Of a stretch of 64,000 nt of DNA, positions 50,655 through 59,759 are shown piece by piece. Under the pieces are notes generated by a model. The model worked only from the letters and a program-made list of their open reading frames with translations. It made no database searches and was not told the origin of the DNA. This stretch comes from Odontesthes bonariensis (Eukaryota; Chordata; Actinopteri; Atheriniformes; Atherinopsidae): NCBI RefSeq assembly GCF_027942865.1, contig NC_134515.1:2010839-2074838 (forward strand). Reading direction: 5' to 3'. Positions within the stretch are counted from its first letter, which is position 1. Each line of letters opens with the position of its first letter. The position numbers and the translations under genes are program-made.

Positions 50655-50726
50655 TCCCATATGGTCTAGCGGCTAGGATTCCTGGTTTTCACCCAGGCGG
50701 CCCAGGTTCAACTCCCGGTATGGGAA
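50655..50726 (+). tRNA. tRNA-Glu-TTC: tRNA-Glu (TTC), array copy 79 (last)
   Basis: G50A, T-stem mismatch. The following unit has no tRNA: it is interrupted by an L2 LINE and then leaves the array sequence. Confidence 0.74.
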
Positions 50727-50983
50727 TAGTTATTTGACTAAATGGTTGGTTGGAAGAAATGGAAGCTGTGTGCTCCATGTCCTCAGAATGCAGACTGTCC
50801 TCAGCGACCAGTCCAACAGCCAATCTCTGTGATGGTATGGGGTTTCATCAGTGCTCTTGGCAAAGTGATGGAAGCATTGTTTTCCTATAGTTACTCTAGA
50901 TGGCATATCTTTGGCTTTTAGTACTACATTGAGGAAAGTTGGAGTTATTTTTGACCAGAATCTGTCCTTTGACTCACATATAA

Positions 50984-53538
50984 TAATCATTCTTAATCAT
51001 TTACAGATCCCCAGGATACTGTGCAAGTTTTATTGATGATTTTTCTGAATTATTGTCTGTTATTTCGACTGATTTTAACCATTTTATCTTGACCAGGGAT
51101 TTTAACATTCACATGGATAATATGACGGATGGTACTGCCAAAGAATTTTCTTCTGTGCTGGACATGTTTGGTTTGTGGCAACATGTAACAGAACCAACTC
51201 ACCTTCGAGGTCACATTCTGGATCTGGTCATTTCTAAAGGTGTTGATATTTCTTCTGTTGTTGTTACTGATTTGGCCTTGTCTGACCATTTTTGTATTTT
51301 ATTTGATTTACATATTACTCAAAATGTTCAAACAACCAGCTTCTCAGTTAAGAAGAGGTACATCAATGAGAAAACAAGTGCTCAGTTTAGGGAGGCCATA
51401 GTTATGTTACCAACAATGAGCGCAGAGTCGGTTGAAGGAATGCTGGATCATTTTAACTTGAAAATTTTTAATGTAATGGAAGCTGTTGCACCGATAAGAA
51501 TCAAGAGCACCTTGATCAAACAGAAAACCCCATGGAGAAACACCACTACGGTCAAAAATCTGAAAAGAGAATGCAGGAAAGCTGAACGTAAATGGAGGAA
51601 AACAAAGCTTCAGATTCACTATGAGCTATACAAAGAAAGCCTGCCAAGTTATAACAATGAGCTGTGCAAGGCCAGACAGCTGCATTTATCTGAAATGATT
51701 AATAAGAATGTCAACAAGTCTCGAACTCTGTTTGCTATGGTTGAAAAACTCACAAATCCTCCTAAACAGTCAAACCCAGACCTCCTCTCCACTGAGAAAT
51801 GCAATGAATTTGCCAACTTTTTTAGCCAAAAAATCAAAACAATTAGACAAAACATTAACGCAACACAGACAAACAAGAAAACTAATCTGTGTCTAAAACC
51901 TAGAAATAACTCTGACGTTATGTCACAATTTAATATTGTTAATTTAAAAATCCTAGAGAAACAGTTCGGCAGCTGAAATCAACAACCTGTTCTCTGGACA
52001 TAATACCATCTGACTTTTTAAAAACCGTTTTTACCTCAGTAGAAAGTGATCTCCTACGAATAATTAACAGCTCACTGGCATCAGGCATTTTTCCCAAGTC
52101 ACTAAAGACAGCTGCCATTAAGCCACTCCTAAAGAAGAGAACTCTAGATGCCTCTATGATGAACAACTACAGACCTGTCTCTAATCTCTCTTTTATATCT
52201 AAGATTATTGAGAAAGTTGTATTTAACCAGCTCAACGACTTTCTGAATGAAAGTGGAAGTCTTGATAAGTTTCAATCAGGCTTCAGACGTCATCACAGCA
52301 CTGAAACAGCTCTGGTCAAAGTGTTAAACGACATTAGGTTGAATAACAGAATCCTGTTGCACAGGCTGGAAAACTGGGTTGGACTTTCTGGAGCGGTCCT
52401 TAACTGGTTCAGGTCCTACTTAGAAGGCCGGAGTTATTTTGTTACTATTGGCAGCTATGAATCTGAGCGAGTGGCCATGACTTGTGGAGTCCCCCAGGGG
52501 TCAATTCTTGGACCTCTTCTGTTTAACTTGTATATGCTCCCTTTGGGTCAGATATTGCAGAATTTTAACATCAATTATCACAGTTATGCAGACGATACAC
52601 AACTTTATGTGTCTCTGTCACCATGGCGACTGCAGCCCAGCAGACGTACTGTGTCAGTGTCTGGAGGAAGTAAACACCTGGATGAGAGAGAATTTTCTAC
52701 AATTAAATGAAGACAAAACTGAGATCATTCTGTTTGGGAGCAAAGAGAAGAGGGTCAGCGTTGGTAAATATCTTGAGACTCGGGACCTTACAATCACTGA
52801 CCGAGTTGGTAACCTCGGAGTGTTGATAGACTCAGATCTGACTTTCAGCAGCCACATCAAAGCTGTCACCAAGGCAGCTTTTTACCATCTCAGAAACATC
52901 AGCAGAATTAAAGGTTTCCTCTCCCAAACAGACCAGGAGAAACTCATCCATGCATTCATCTCCAGTAGACTCCATCACTGTAACGCTCTTTTAACTGGAC
53001 TTCCCACAAAGAGCATTAAACATCTGCAGCTCATCCAGAACGCTGCTGCTGGAGTTTTAACCCGGACTAAGAGATCTGAACACATCACACCAGTTTTAAA
53101 ATCTTTACACTGGCTTCCAGTCAGTCACAGAATAGATTTAAAAGGCCTGCTGATGGTTTACAATCTGTGATCTGTTCAGAGAATATAAAGCCAGCAGAGC
53201 TCTTAGATCCAAGGACTCAGGTCAGCTGGTCCAGTCCAGAGTCCAGACTAAACATGGAGAAGCAGCATTTAGCTGTTATGCTGCAAACAAGTGGAACAAA
53301 CTGCCAGTGGAGATTAAACTTTCACCAAATGTAGACATTTTTAAATCCAGGTTAAAAACATTTCTTTTCTCATGTGTCTATGCATGAAATATCTTTTAAC
53401 TTATCTCTTTATATTATTTTATGTATTTTTAATGCTTCTTGCACTCCCTGCTGCAATGCTTTTATTTTATGTAAAGCACTTTGAACTGTTTGTACATGAA
53501 ATGTGCTATACAAATAAATTTGATTTGATTTTGATTTG
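50984..53538 (+). mobile_element. L2-type LINE, 5'-truncated, inserted in the last array unit
   Basis: Array sequence stops at 50,983 and resumes at 53,539; ATATAA is present at both edges (50,978-50,983 and 53,539-53,544), consistent with a 6-bp target duplication. The body begins inside the endonuclease domain, so more than half of a full element's 5' part is missing. It ends in a short TTTGAT-rich tail (from about 53,518), as in L2 elements. Its own RT C-terminal region is homologous to, but clearly diverged from, the L2 piece in the array unit, so this is a later insertion of a different L2 lineage. Confidence 0.93.
51002..53387 (+). pseudogene. L2 LINE ORF2 remnant (endonuclease C-terminus, reverse transcriptase)
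   Basis: Order of domains: end of the APE-type endonuclease (DFNIHMD near 51,100; HILDLVIS and SDHF at 51,200-51,290), a linker, RT ([18 protein letters not shown] near 52,160; [15 protein letters not shown] near 52,270; [18 protein letters not shown] near 52,485; YADDTQLY near 52,585), and the L2-typical C-terminus (HITPVLKSLHWLPVSHRID near 53,080; ANKWNKLPVEIKLSPNVDIFKSRLKTF near 53,290). The frame shifts near 51,960, near 52,620 and again past 53,165. After [10 protein letters not shown] the sequence jumps to [10 protein letters not shown], so the first catalytic RT motif (the DLSAAFDTVDH segment of active elements) has been deleted. A stretch between MVYNL and DLFREYK is also missing. It cannot encode an active enzyme. 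Confidence 0.92.
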
Positions 53539-53714
53539 ATATAAAACAGGTTTCTAGGACTGCCTTCTTTCACCTTCGTAATATTGCCAAAATTGGGAAC
53601 ATCCTGTCTCAGACTGATGCAGAAAAACTGCTCCATACATTTGTGACTTCAAGATTGGACTGGGCGGGGGATTGGATTGAGAAGTTTCAGTTCAATCTGT
53701 TGGTTTCCTGAGCT
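53539..53714 (+). repeat. Remainder of the interrupted last array unit
   Basis: From ATATAAAACAGG to TTTCCTGAGCT the sequence again matches the L2-derived part of the array unit, without the tRNA, spacer or Tc1 piece. With 50,911-50,983 it makes one partial unit split by the L2 insertion. Confidence 0.93.
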
Positions 53715-53886
53715 TGGAAATAGTTTTTGAATTGGCTCTATATGAATGGATTGGATTATTTTATAAATAATTATGATTACAATGAATTGAATTCCAATTG
53801 GCTTGAATTGGACTTTATTATTTACGTGCCTTGAGATGACATTTGTTGTATTTGGTTCTACAAAAATAAAAATGAATTGAATTGAA
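53715..53886 (+). repeat. LINE-type 3' tail beyond the last array unit
   Basis: Right after CCTGAGCT, where array units continue with AAGCTACTT, this copy continues with TGGAAATAG and then a region rich in GAATTGAATT. It includes GTGCCTTGAGATGACATTTG and ends in AAAATGAATTGAATTGA. That is the usual 3' end of abundant fish L2-like retrotransposons. It suggests that the L2 piece inside the array unit came from this element and that the outermost copy still keeps its original tail. Confidence 0.7.
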
Positions 53887-54714
53887 GAGACTGATGTGAT
53901 ATTTCTGACCACAGATTAACAGACATGTGATCTACAGAGTGATCACCAGAGGGCGCCGCTGCCCCAGTTTAACTTTAACTTCCTGTTTATTTTCCTGCAG
54001 ATTTCATGAGCTCATGGAGGGATCTTTTTGTCTTCAGGATGTGAGATCTGAGCGTTAACTCAACCGAACACACGGAATCCTTTATCATTCTGGAGTTCAG
54101 GATTTAACATGCATTTCGCCTTTTTCTGACACTTTCTGTTCCCGTTACAGAACCAGAACTACAGAACCTGTAGGATAGATCAATTTGATTTAGACGTAAA
54201 GGGGTTTTCTGAGGTGTTAAATTGGACTTTTAAATCTGTGGTTTGACTCCTGGTCCAGTTTCAAACGATCATCAGTTCAGTCAGAATAAATGACGTATAA
54301 GTTCATTTGTCTCGACTATCCGATCTAATTAACAGTTATTTGTCTTATTGGGATTCCTGGTGAATTCTGGGTAAATATAATAAATCTGAACTGTTTCAAA
54401 CTGCTCAGCTTCCTTTGGTCTGCAGTGAAATGATGTTTTTATTTAATTCAGTCAACTTTAAAAACTGTAACCAGGGAGTTTTTCTAATGATGGCACTCTT
54501 TTAACCTTTTTTCCCTTCATTTCTGCTCAGTCAGTTCACTGGTAACCACTGCAGCTCCGGTTGTTCCTACATGTTGAACCCACAGTCTGTCACGTGACTT
54601 TAAAGCTAAAAAACAAACCTTTCTTCATTCTTGCAGTCAGATATTTTTGTATTTTGTACCTCTGAAAATGATTTAAACTTTTTAAACTCCCTTTCTCCTG
54701 GCAGGTCTCTTTGT
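53887..54714. other. Unassigned intergenic sequence
   Basis: No gene that I can name. At about 53,980-54,000 a pyrimidine-rich tract ends in TTTTCCTGCAG, which would serve as a splice acceptor. The frame after it stays open for only about 18 codons (to about 54,057), and I do not recognise the peptide. Apart from the CTCF-like motif I see no repeat or RNA gene. Confidence 0.5.
53943..53957 (+). promoter_or_regulatory. CTCF-like motif at the array edge
   Basis: TCACCAGAGGGCGCC fits the CTCF core (CCASYAGRKGGCRS). It lies about 57 bp beyond the LINE tail that closes the array. Motif match only; some fish SINEs also carry similar strings. Confidence 0.4.
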
Positions 54715-55140
54715 TTCGAGAGTAAATAAGCAACACGTCTCATAAGAGATGGGACAGGAGCAACGAAACCTGGAAAAACCGGCGGTGCTGAAAGGAAACA
54801 GCTAGAAGAACATAATGCAACTAATCATGTTAATTAGCAACAGGTCAGCAACATTACTGGGTATAAAAAGAGCACCTCAGAGAACCTGGAGACATCTCTG
54901 TGACCTTCAGGCTGAGAACATCTGGACCGACCTGCCTGCAGTCCAGATGTTTCACCACCTGAAAACATCTAAACACAGCAGAGAGGAGCCAGGGATCCTC
55001 CATCAGACAGGAATGGGACAACATTCGCTCCCAGAGGTCCAGCAGCTGGGCTCCTCAGCTCCAGATGTTTACAGATGTTGTATTAGATGTGGTTCCATTG
55101 AAAGTCTTTGTGTAGGATATCTAACTGCCTCCTGAGGTTC
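54715..55140 (+). other. TATA-containing segment with a 106-codon ORF, unidentified (dispersed repeat?)
   Basis: A GGTATAAAAAGAGCA box is at about 54,859-54,873, inside an ATG-initiated... frame of 106 codons (54,815-55,135). The peptide (ENIWTDLPAVQMFHHLKTSK, later QTGMGQHSLPEVQQLGS) has no domain I can name. The surrounding phrasing, with AATTAGCAACAGGTCAGCAA before the TATA, resembles sequence I associate with dispersed fish repeats, but I cannot assign a family. The TATA box lies within the ORF, so the two do not form one sensible gene. Confidence 0.3.
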
Positions 55141-55252
55141 TATCTGTGTTTACGCCTTTATTTCTCTCCCTTTCCTGGCCTTTGTATCCCTCCTTCTTCA
55201 ACACTGGTTTTCTCATCTTCATCATCTTAACTTCCCGTCTGTTCTCAGCTGC

Positions 55253-55294
55253 TCTTCTTCTTCTTCTTCTTCTTCTTCTTCTTCTTCTTCTTCT
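55253..55294. repeat. (CTT)n microsatellite
   Basis: About 14 uninterrupted CTT repeats. Confidence 0.97.
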
Positions 55295-55639
55295 GGGCCT
55301 TTCTTCGCAGTCTCGTCCCGTTAGGACTCAGATGACTCAGATGTCTAAACGCTCGCTGTGTCGTTAGTGGCTGAATTAAAGGATTTCATTAGCGAGTCTG
55401 CAGTCAATTGTCTTCCAGCGGGAAGCTGCGTCGCCATGGAAACGAATGAAACGGCTTCAGAGGGAAGCTCACCAACGCTCCGCAGCCTGATTCAGTCGCT
55501 CGTTCTGCCCTTATTGCTCAGGAGGGAAATGTGCTCTGCAGACTCTGGAGCCGGGCCAGAACACGGCAGCGAACAGACGCCTCGGGTTCATCAGTGTTTC
55601 CAGCCGTCTTCAAGCCTTTGAGGTAAAACTTTGAGGGTA
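55295..55639. other. Unassigned GC-richer segment
   Basis: Contains an open frame of 87 codons (55,358-55,621) of unknown product, with no recognisable domain. The X-box-like palindrome lies within it. It could be a promoter-proximal or exon-like stretch, but nothing in the sequence decides this. Confidence 0.35.
55430..55443 (+). promoter_or_regulatory. RFX X-box-like palindrome
   Basis: GTCGCCATGGAAAC matches the X-box consensus GTHNYYATRRNAAC at every position. X-boxes bind RFX factors, commonly upstream of ciliary genes. No neighbouring gene was identified to support function. Confidence 0.45.
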
Positions 55640-55660
55640 TGACCTCTGACCTCTGACCTC
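55640..55660 (+). promoter_or_regulatory. Three TGACCT half-sites with 1-bp spacing (DR1-like)
   Basis: TGACCTC repeated three times. On the minus strand this is AGGTCA in DR1 spacing, the form bound by RXR partners and HNF4. It may equally be a small simple repeat. Confidence 0.3.
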
Positions 55661-55764
55661 AGCTGAAGGCAGAACATTATAAACCCAGCTCCTCCACAGA
55701 GCTCCCAGCAGGATGATGGTTACACATCCATATAATTCTGTTCTGAGAGGAACGATGCAGCAGA

Positions 55765-55797
<33 letters not shown>
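55765..55797. repeat. (AAT)n microsatellite
   Basis: About 11 AAT repeats, some 55 bp before the copia element. Confidence 0.97.
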
Positions 55798-55852
55798 CAC
55801 AGCTTCACCTCAGAGAAAGTTTACCTGCAACATTTCAACAGACATCGACACC

Positions 55853-56218
55853 TGTAGGATTTTCTTGAATTGATTCGTCTCTTTCCATCTCGATCAGGAG
55901 TATATTTTCTTCATTCATGAGTCAATAAAGATGGTGGTAAACATTACTCAGGTTTCCTTCGAGTTGAAGCGTATTTATTTTCTTTCATTTTTATAACATG
56001 ACAGCGGCAGGTCAAGTGCACAGTGCCGTGCACACTTAACAACTGAACTGAAGGCTCACAAACTGTCTGCATTTCCTCTAGTGTCCATACATGTCAAAAT
56101 AAAAGTGCTCAATATGAGAAACATATTACATACAAATGAAGACATTACATGCTCACATATGGGCTGAAAAGAACAACAATAAAATAACCAAAAAAATAAC
56201 ATTTCATGAGAACACAAC
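55853..56218 (-). repeat. Copia 3' LTR
   Basis: 366 bp, plus-strand TGTAGG at its left edge, about 99% identical to the other LTR. On the minus strand a purine-rich tract (GAACAAGGGGGCG, 56,221-56,233) sits directly before it, as expected of the polypurine tract. Confidence 0.92.
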
Positions 56219-56248
56219 ACGCCCCCTTGTTCTCATCTTCACAAACCC

Positions 56249-56327
56249 ATACATACATACATACATACATACATACATACATACATACATACATACATAC
56301 ATACATACATACATACATACATACATG
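56249..56327. repeat. (CATA)n microsatellite inside the copia element
   Basis: About 19 CATA repeats between the end of pol and the polypurine tract of the 3' LTR. Confidence 0.97.
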
Positions 56328-56346
56328 TATGATAATCTTCTTGCAA

Positions 56347-56896
56347 CTAATTTCCAAACAGGACATTCTTAAACTGAAGGATCCTAACTCTTGTTACAGA
56401 TTTTGTCAGTATGTCTGCGACCATGTTTTCTGTAGGACAGTACTTAATATATATTCTTCCTGCCCTCAGTACATCACGGATAAAGTGGTATTTCACATCA
56501 GTGTGTTTACACCTTGACCTATGCACTGGATTTTTACTCAGAGCCATTGCTCCTTGATTGTCACCATAAATTCGTGTGCAATTGTAAACATTTGAATCCA
56601 AGTCATTCATTAGCTGCATTAGGTATAAGCTTTCCTGAGTTGTGTTTGCTAAACCAATATATTCAGCTTCAGGTCGACAGAGCCACTGTCGGTTGTTTCT
56701 TGGACTTCCAAGAAACAGCAGGACCTTGCTTTGTCAGACTAAAACAGTAACCTGTGGTACTACGTCTGTCCTCTGCTGAGGACGCCCAATCAGAATCACT
56801 GAATGCTGACAGACTTAAGGTTTCATCAGATTTCTTGAAACACAGCTTGTAGTGGGAAGTACCTTTCAAGTATCTTAGAACGTGTTTGGCTGCTAC
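56347..56896 (-). pseudogene. Copia RNase H region
   Basis: Minus-strand peptide has VLRYLKGTSHYKL, FSDSDWASSAEDRRSTTGY and, further on, GDNQGAMALSKNP and HTDVKYHFIRD, the usual end of copia pol. It is separated from the RT by the nested MITE and L1-Tx1 insertion at 56,900-59,619. Confidence 0.88.
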
Positions 56897-57194
56897 TAAG
56901 GCTGCGGCTACACGAAAACGTTTTTCACTGTAAACGATACTTTTTCTTATCGTTTCGCTGTCGCGGCCACACGGAGCCGGCGTTCCCACTACCCCAAAAC
57001 GATAGTTTTTGAGAACGGGTTCCAGAGTGGGAAGATTTTGAAACGGTGTCGTTTCGTTTCCATTGTTACAGCGAAAACGTTTCTGCGTCAGTCACATGGC
57101 TAACGCAGTGACGTATACACATACGTCAGTGACCAGAAAAAAAAGCGGCTTCCATTCAAAATCCGGAAGAAGACAACACAACAAGGACAGACAG

Positions 57195-59137
57195 GGCTTC
57201 ATTCTTTTCCTTGACTTTTATAAAGCCTTTGACTCGGTGGAACACCAATTTTTATTCTCAGTCCTTGAAAGTTTAGATTTTGGAGCGAACTTCATTAACT
57301 TAATTAAAGGTCTATATCAAAACATTAATAGTTGTGTAATTTTACCTAAGGGAACCACAACTAGATTTAACATTAATGTTGGAATTCCTCAAGGATGTCC
57401 CATTTCCCCTTATCTATTTAATTTAGTTGTAGAGATGTTAGCAATTTATCTTAAGAACTGTGTAGACGTTGAGAAATTAGATGTTTTCGGTACAGATTTA
57501 ATCATTAGCCAGTTAGCAGATGACACTACTGTCTTCTTAAAAAATGATAAGCAGATTCCAATTGTAATTGATAGAATTAAATCCTTTTCAGAGGCTTCAG
57601 GACTACTGCTTAATTTAAAAAAATGTGAACTTATAGCCATTCATGACACTTCCCTAAAAGAAATATCTAGCATTCCAATTAAATCTGAAGTTAAATACTT
57701 GGGAACTATTATAACCAAAAACCAAGAATCAACCTTAACTATTGAAAACAAGATTAAAGAAGGTAAATCCAAGCTTAACTCATGGCTCCAGCGAGACCTA
57801 TCTATTTTAGGACGAATCTATTTATCAAAAATGGAAAGTTTGTCAAGATTAATCTATTCAACCTGCAACACTGCTGTCCCAAATAGCTTAATTAAAACTA
57901 TTAACCAAATGAACTTGAACTTTATCTGGAAGAACAGGCCACACTACCTACGGAAAAGTTATATGGTCAAAGAAATCAAAGATGGTGGTCTGAAAGTAAT
58001 TGATTTTGAATGTCTTAACGGAACCCTTAAAATTAATTGGTTAAAATCCTGGATTAAAAATTCTCAATTATTCTGGTATTGTGTCCCAAATTATATATTT
58101 AACAAAATAGGTGGTCTAAAACTTGTACTTCTAGCTGATTTCAATATACATAAACTGCCCATCAAACTATCAGAGTTCCATAAACAAGTGTTACTATACT
58201 GGAAGATGCTCTACGTACATAACTACTCGCCGCACTCATCTATCATATGGAATAACAGATTCATACTACATCGCAATAAATCCTTATTTTACAAAGATTG
58301 GATGGAGAAGAATATTTGGTCTATTATACACTTAATGGATGCTAATGGTTGCATGTTAAACTACGAACAATTTTCTGCAAAATATCAATTCTTTCCCCCA
58401 AAAGCTGAATTTACGAGATTATATAATGCCTTACCAAAACAATTTACTAATCAGTTTAAAAATATAATAACATATCATCCCATATCCCCACAATTACCCC
58501 ATCTGTCTATTAATGGAGTATCATTCACTGACCCAAAATTCAATAATCACACAATTAGAAGCTGTCTAAACGAAACTTTATTCCCTGGGAAAATAAATAA
58601 AAATAACATTCTTTGCAAATTTGGGAAAAAATCAATTGAAAGGTTAAGAACTCTTTATTTAAAACTCCCCATACAACCCAAAGCTAAAGAAACACACTTT
58701 AAAATTTTAAATGCAATTTATCCCTCAAAAGAATTACTAAGAAATCGCTTTAATATTGATGACAATAAATGCTCATTCTGTGAAAGTGATGTAGAAACCA
58801 TAGACCATATCTTTTATGAATGCAACCAAACCAAAACATTTTGGAATTGCATAGAAAAATGGATCAAATCAAAAATTACACTTCCTGAATCTATTTCTAG
58901 AGATATGGTAACTTTTGGAGTGTTATTGGAAAACAAAACTATAGAACTTTCTTGTAACCTTATTTTTTGTTTGGCAAATTTTTTATCCATAAACAAAGAG
59001 TGCTAAGATCATCCCCAGTCTTTAACATATTTTTATCTGAATTTCAATTATATTTAAAATCTCTGAAATATATTGAATCATACGAAGTCTTGATGGAATT
59101 TTTGATTGAATTGCCCACCAATGTATGTCAATCCTAA
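57195..59137 (+). pseudogene. L1-Tx1 ORF2 remnant (reverse transcriptase and C-terminus)
   Basis: Begins at GFILFLDFYKAFDSVEH (RT motif with the first catalytic Asp) and continues to VGIPQGCPISPYLFNLV and SQLADDTTVFL, the catalytic ADD. After the RT come the long Tx1-type C-terminal region (KSKLNSWLQRDLSILGRIYL; MNLNFIWKNRPHYL) and a CCHC-like knuckle (CSFCESDVETIDHIFYEC near 58,770-58,825). The frame stays open to 59,006. Then a frameshift near 58,960-58,990 moves the natural end (LGKFFIHKQRVLRSS and onward to ELPTNVCQS) into another frame, stopping at 59,135-59,137. The endonuclease and first part of RT are absent. The ATG at 57,063 is MITE sequence, not the LINE start. Decay is light, so the insertion is recent. 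Confidence 0.93.
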
Positions 59138-59319
59138 TATATGAATCCCCTTGCTGTAAATTTTATTTCTTTATTTATTTTTTTTCTTATCAACAATACC
59201 TTAATCCCTCTTTGAAATACTATGCCTTTACTATGTTATATTGTTGTAATTGCCTTACTTGTTTGTATTTTCTTGTTTGTGTTTACCTTGTTTAAATAAA
59301 AAATAAATTAAAAAAAAAA
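57195..59319 (+). mobile_element. L1-Tx1 LINE, 5'-truncated, inside the MITE
   Basis: Starts abruptly within RT and ends in a 3' UTR with an A-rich tail (59,297-59,320). The direct repeat ACAAGGACAGACAG stands on both sides (57,181-57,194 and 59,320-59,333), a 14-15 bp target duplication. The MITE reads on without a gap when the insert is disregarded. Confidence 0.93.
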
Positions 59320-59759
59320 ACAAGGACAGACAGCGATCATCATGGACTCCACAACATTGATAGTAGCACTGCTGCAGACACTGCTAACTACAGCGGCGTT
59401 GTTGAAGGAACATTTACAGGTGATGCGCTGGTAGAAGTAGGGGCGTACACGCATGCGCATTGCTTCTTCTATTGTTCTGGTGTAACCGGTGGGGGTGGCT
59501 TAAAGCGCACATAGAGGTGTTTCGTGTGTACTGCATCGTTTTCAGCAAGCGTGTGGTCGAAATCGTTTTCGTACCCGTTTTAAAAAAAAAACTTGTTTCG
59601 TTTTCGTGTAGCCGTAGCCTAAGTCTTGTTCTCTAGGTCTCGCTAAAGATTGTGACAGTTTGCTGACAATCCAGCTGATGTCAGGCCTGGTGCAAGTCAT
59701 TGCATAGATCAAGCTTCCAACGATTTCTCTGTAATCTTTGGGATTTTCTAGCTCAGTGT

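Larger units (their letters stand above)
1..50983 (+). repeat. Tandem array (macrosatellite) of ~645-bp tRNA-Glu units
   Basis: Eighty successive anchors (the TTGGCTTCTAGTACTACA-like segment) occur at 160, 805, 1450, 2096 and so on to 50,911, nearly always 645 bp apart, with 605-646 bp variants. Each full unit has, in order: a Tc1-transposase-like fragment (~135 bp), a short linker, an L2-type RT fragment (~185 bp), an AT-rich spacer (~190 bp) and a tRNA-Glu gene (72 bp). All parts lie in the same orientation and there are no inverted units. Units look about 95-99% identical by eye. Length variants recur: 9-bp, 14-bp and 18-bp losses, each between short direct repeats (GGAAG, GTCTCAT, TGTCCTCAG). 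The array runs off the left edge of the window. On the right it is interrupted by an L2 insertion and ends near 53,714. Large tandem tRNA clusters are known in fish such as zebrafish; this composite unit I do not recognise. Confidence 0.97.
56900..59619. mobile_element. Harbinger-like MITE, interrupted by an L1-Tx1 LINE
   Basis: Terminal inverted repeats of 21 bp (56,900-56,920 and 59,599-59,619; start GGCTGCGGCTACACGAAAAC) match with one mismatch. The trinucleotide TAA flanks both sides (56,897-56,899 and 59,620-59,622). A 3-bp TAA (TWA) duplication with ends starting in G points to PIF/Harbinger. Without the LINE the element is about 581 bp (56,900-57,194 plus 59,334-59,619), too short for a transposase, so it is a non-autonomous (MITE) copy. 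It lies inside copia pol, between the RT and RNase H parts. Confidence 0.85.

Noticed and set aside
1-50983. CRISPR-like array
   Set aside because: The period is 645 bp and there are no short repeats with unique spacers; the sequence is eukaryotic.
1-50983. tRNA-derived SINE family
   Set aside because: Copies are strictly tandem with constant period, have no A-rich tails or target duplications, and keep full tRNA folds.
53980-54060. Splice acceptor and terminal exon of a host gene
   Set aside because: The pyrimidine tract and CAG look good, but only about 18 codons follow and the peptide is not recognisable; no partner exon found.
55146-55367. Leucine-rich ORF over the CTT repeat
   Set aside because: The polyleucine tract is the translated microsatellite; no support for a gene.
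56136-56517. ORFs over the CATA repeat on both strands
   Set aside because: The tetranucleotide repeat is open in several frames by its composition; not coding.
57063-57194. ATG at 57,063 as the true start of the long LINE ORF
   Set aside because: The first 44 codons are MITE sequence read by chance into the LINE; the LINE begins at 57,195 after the target duplication.
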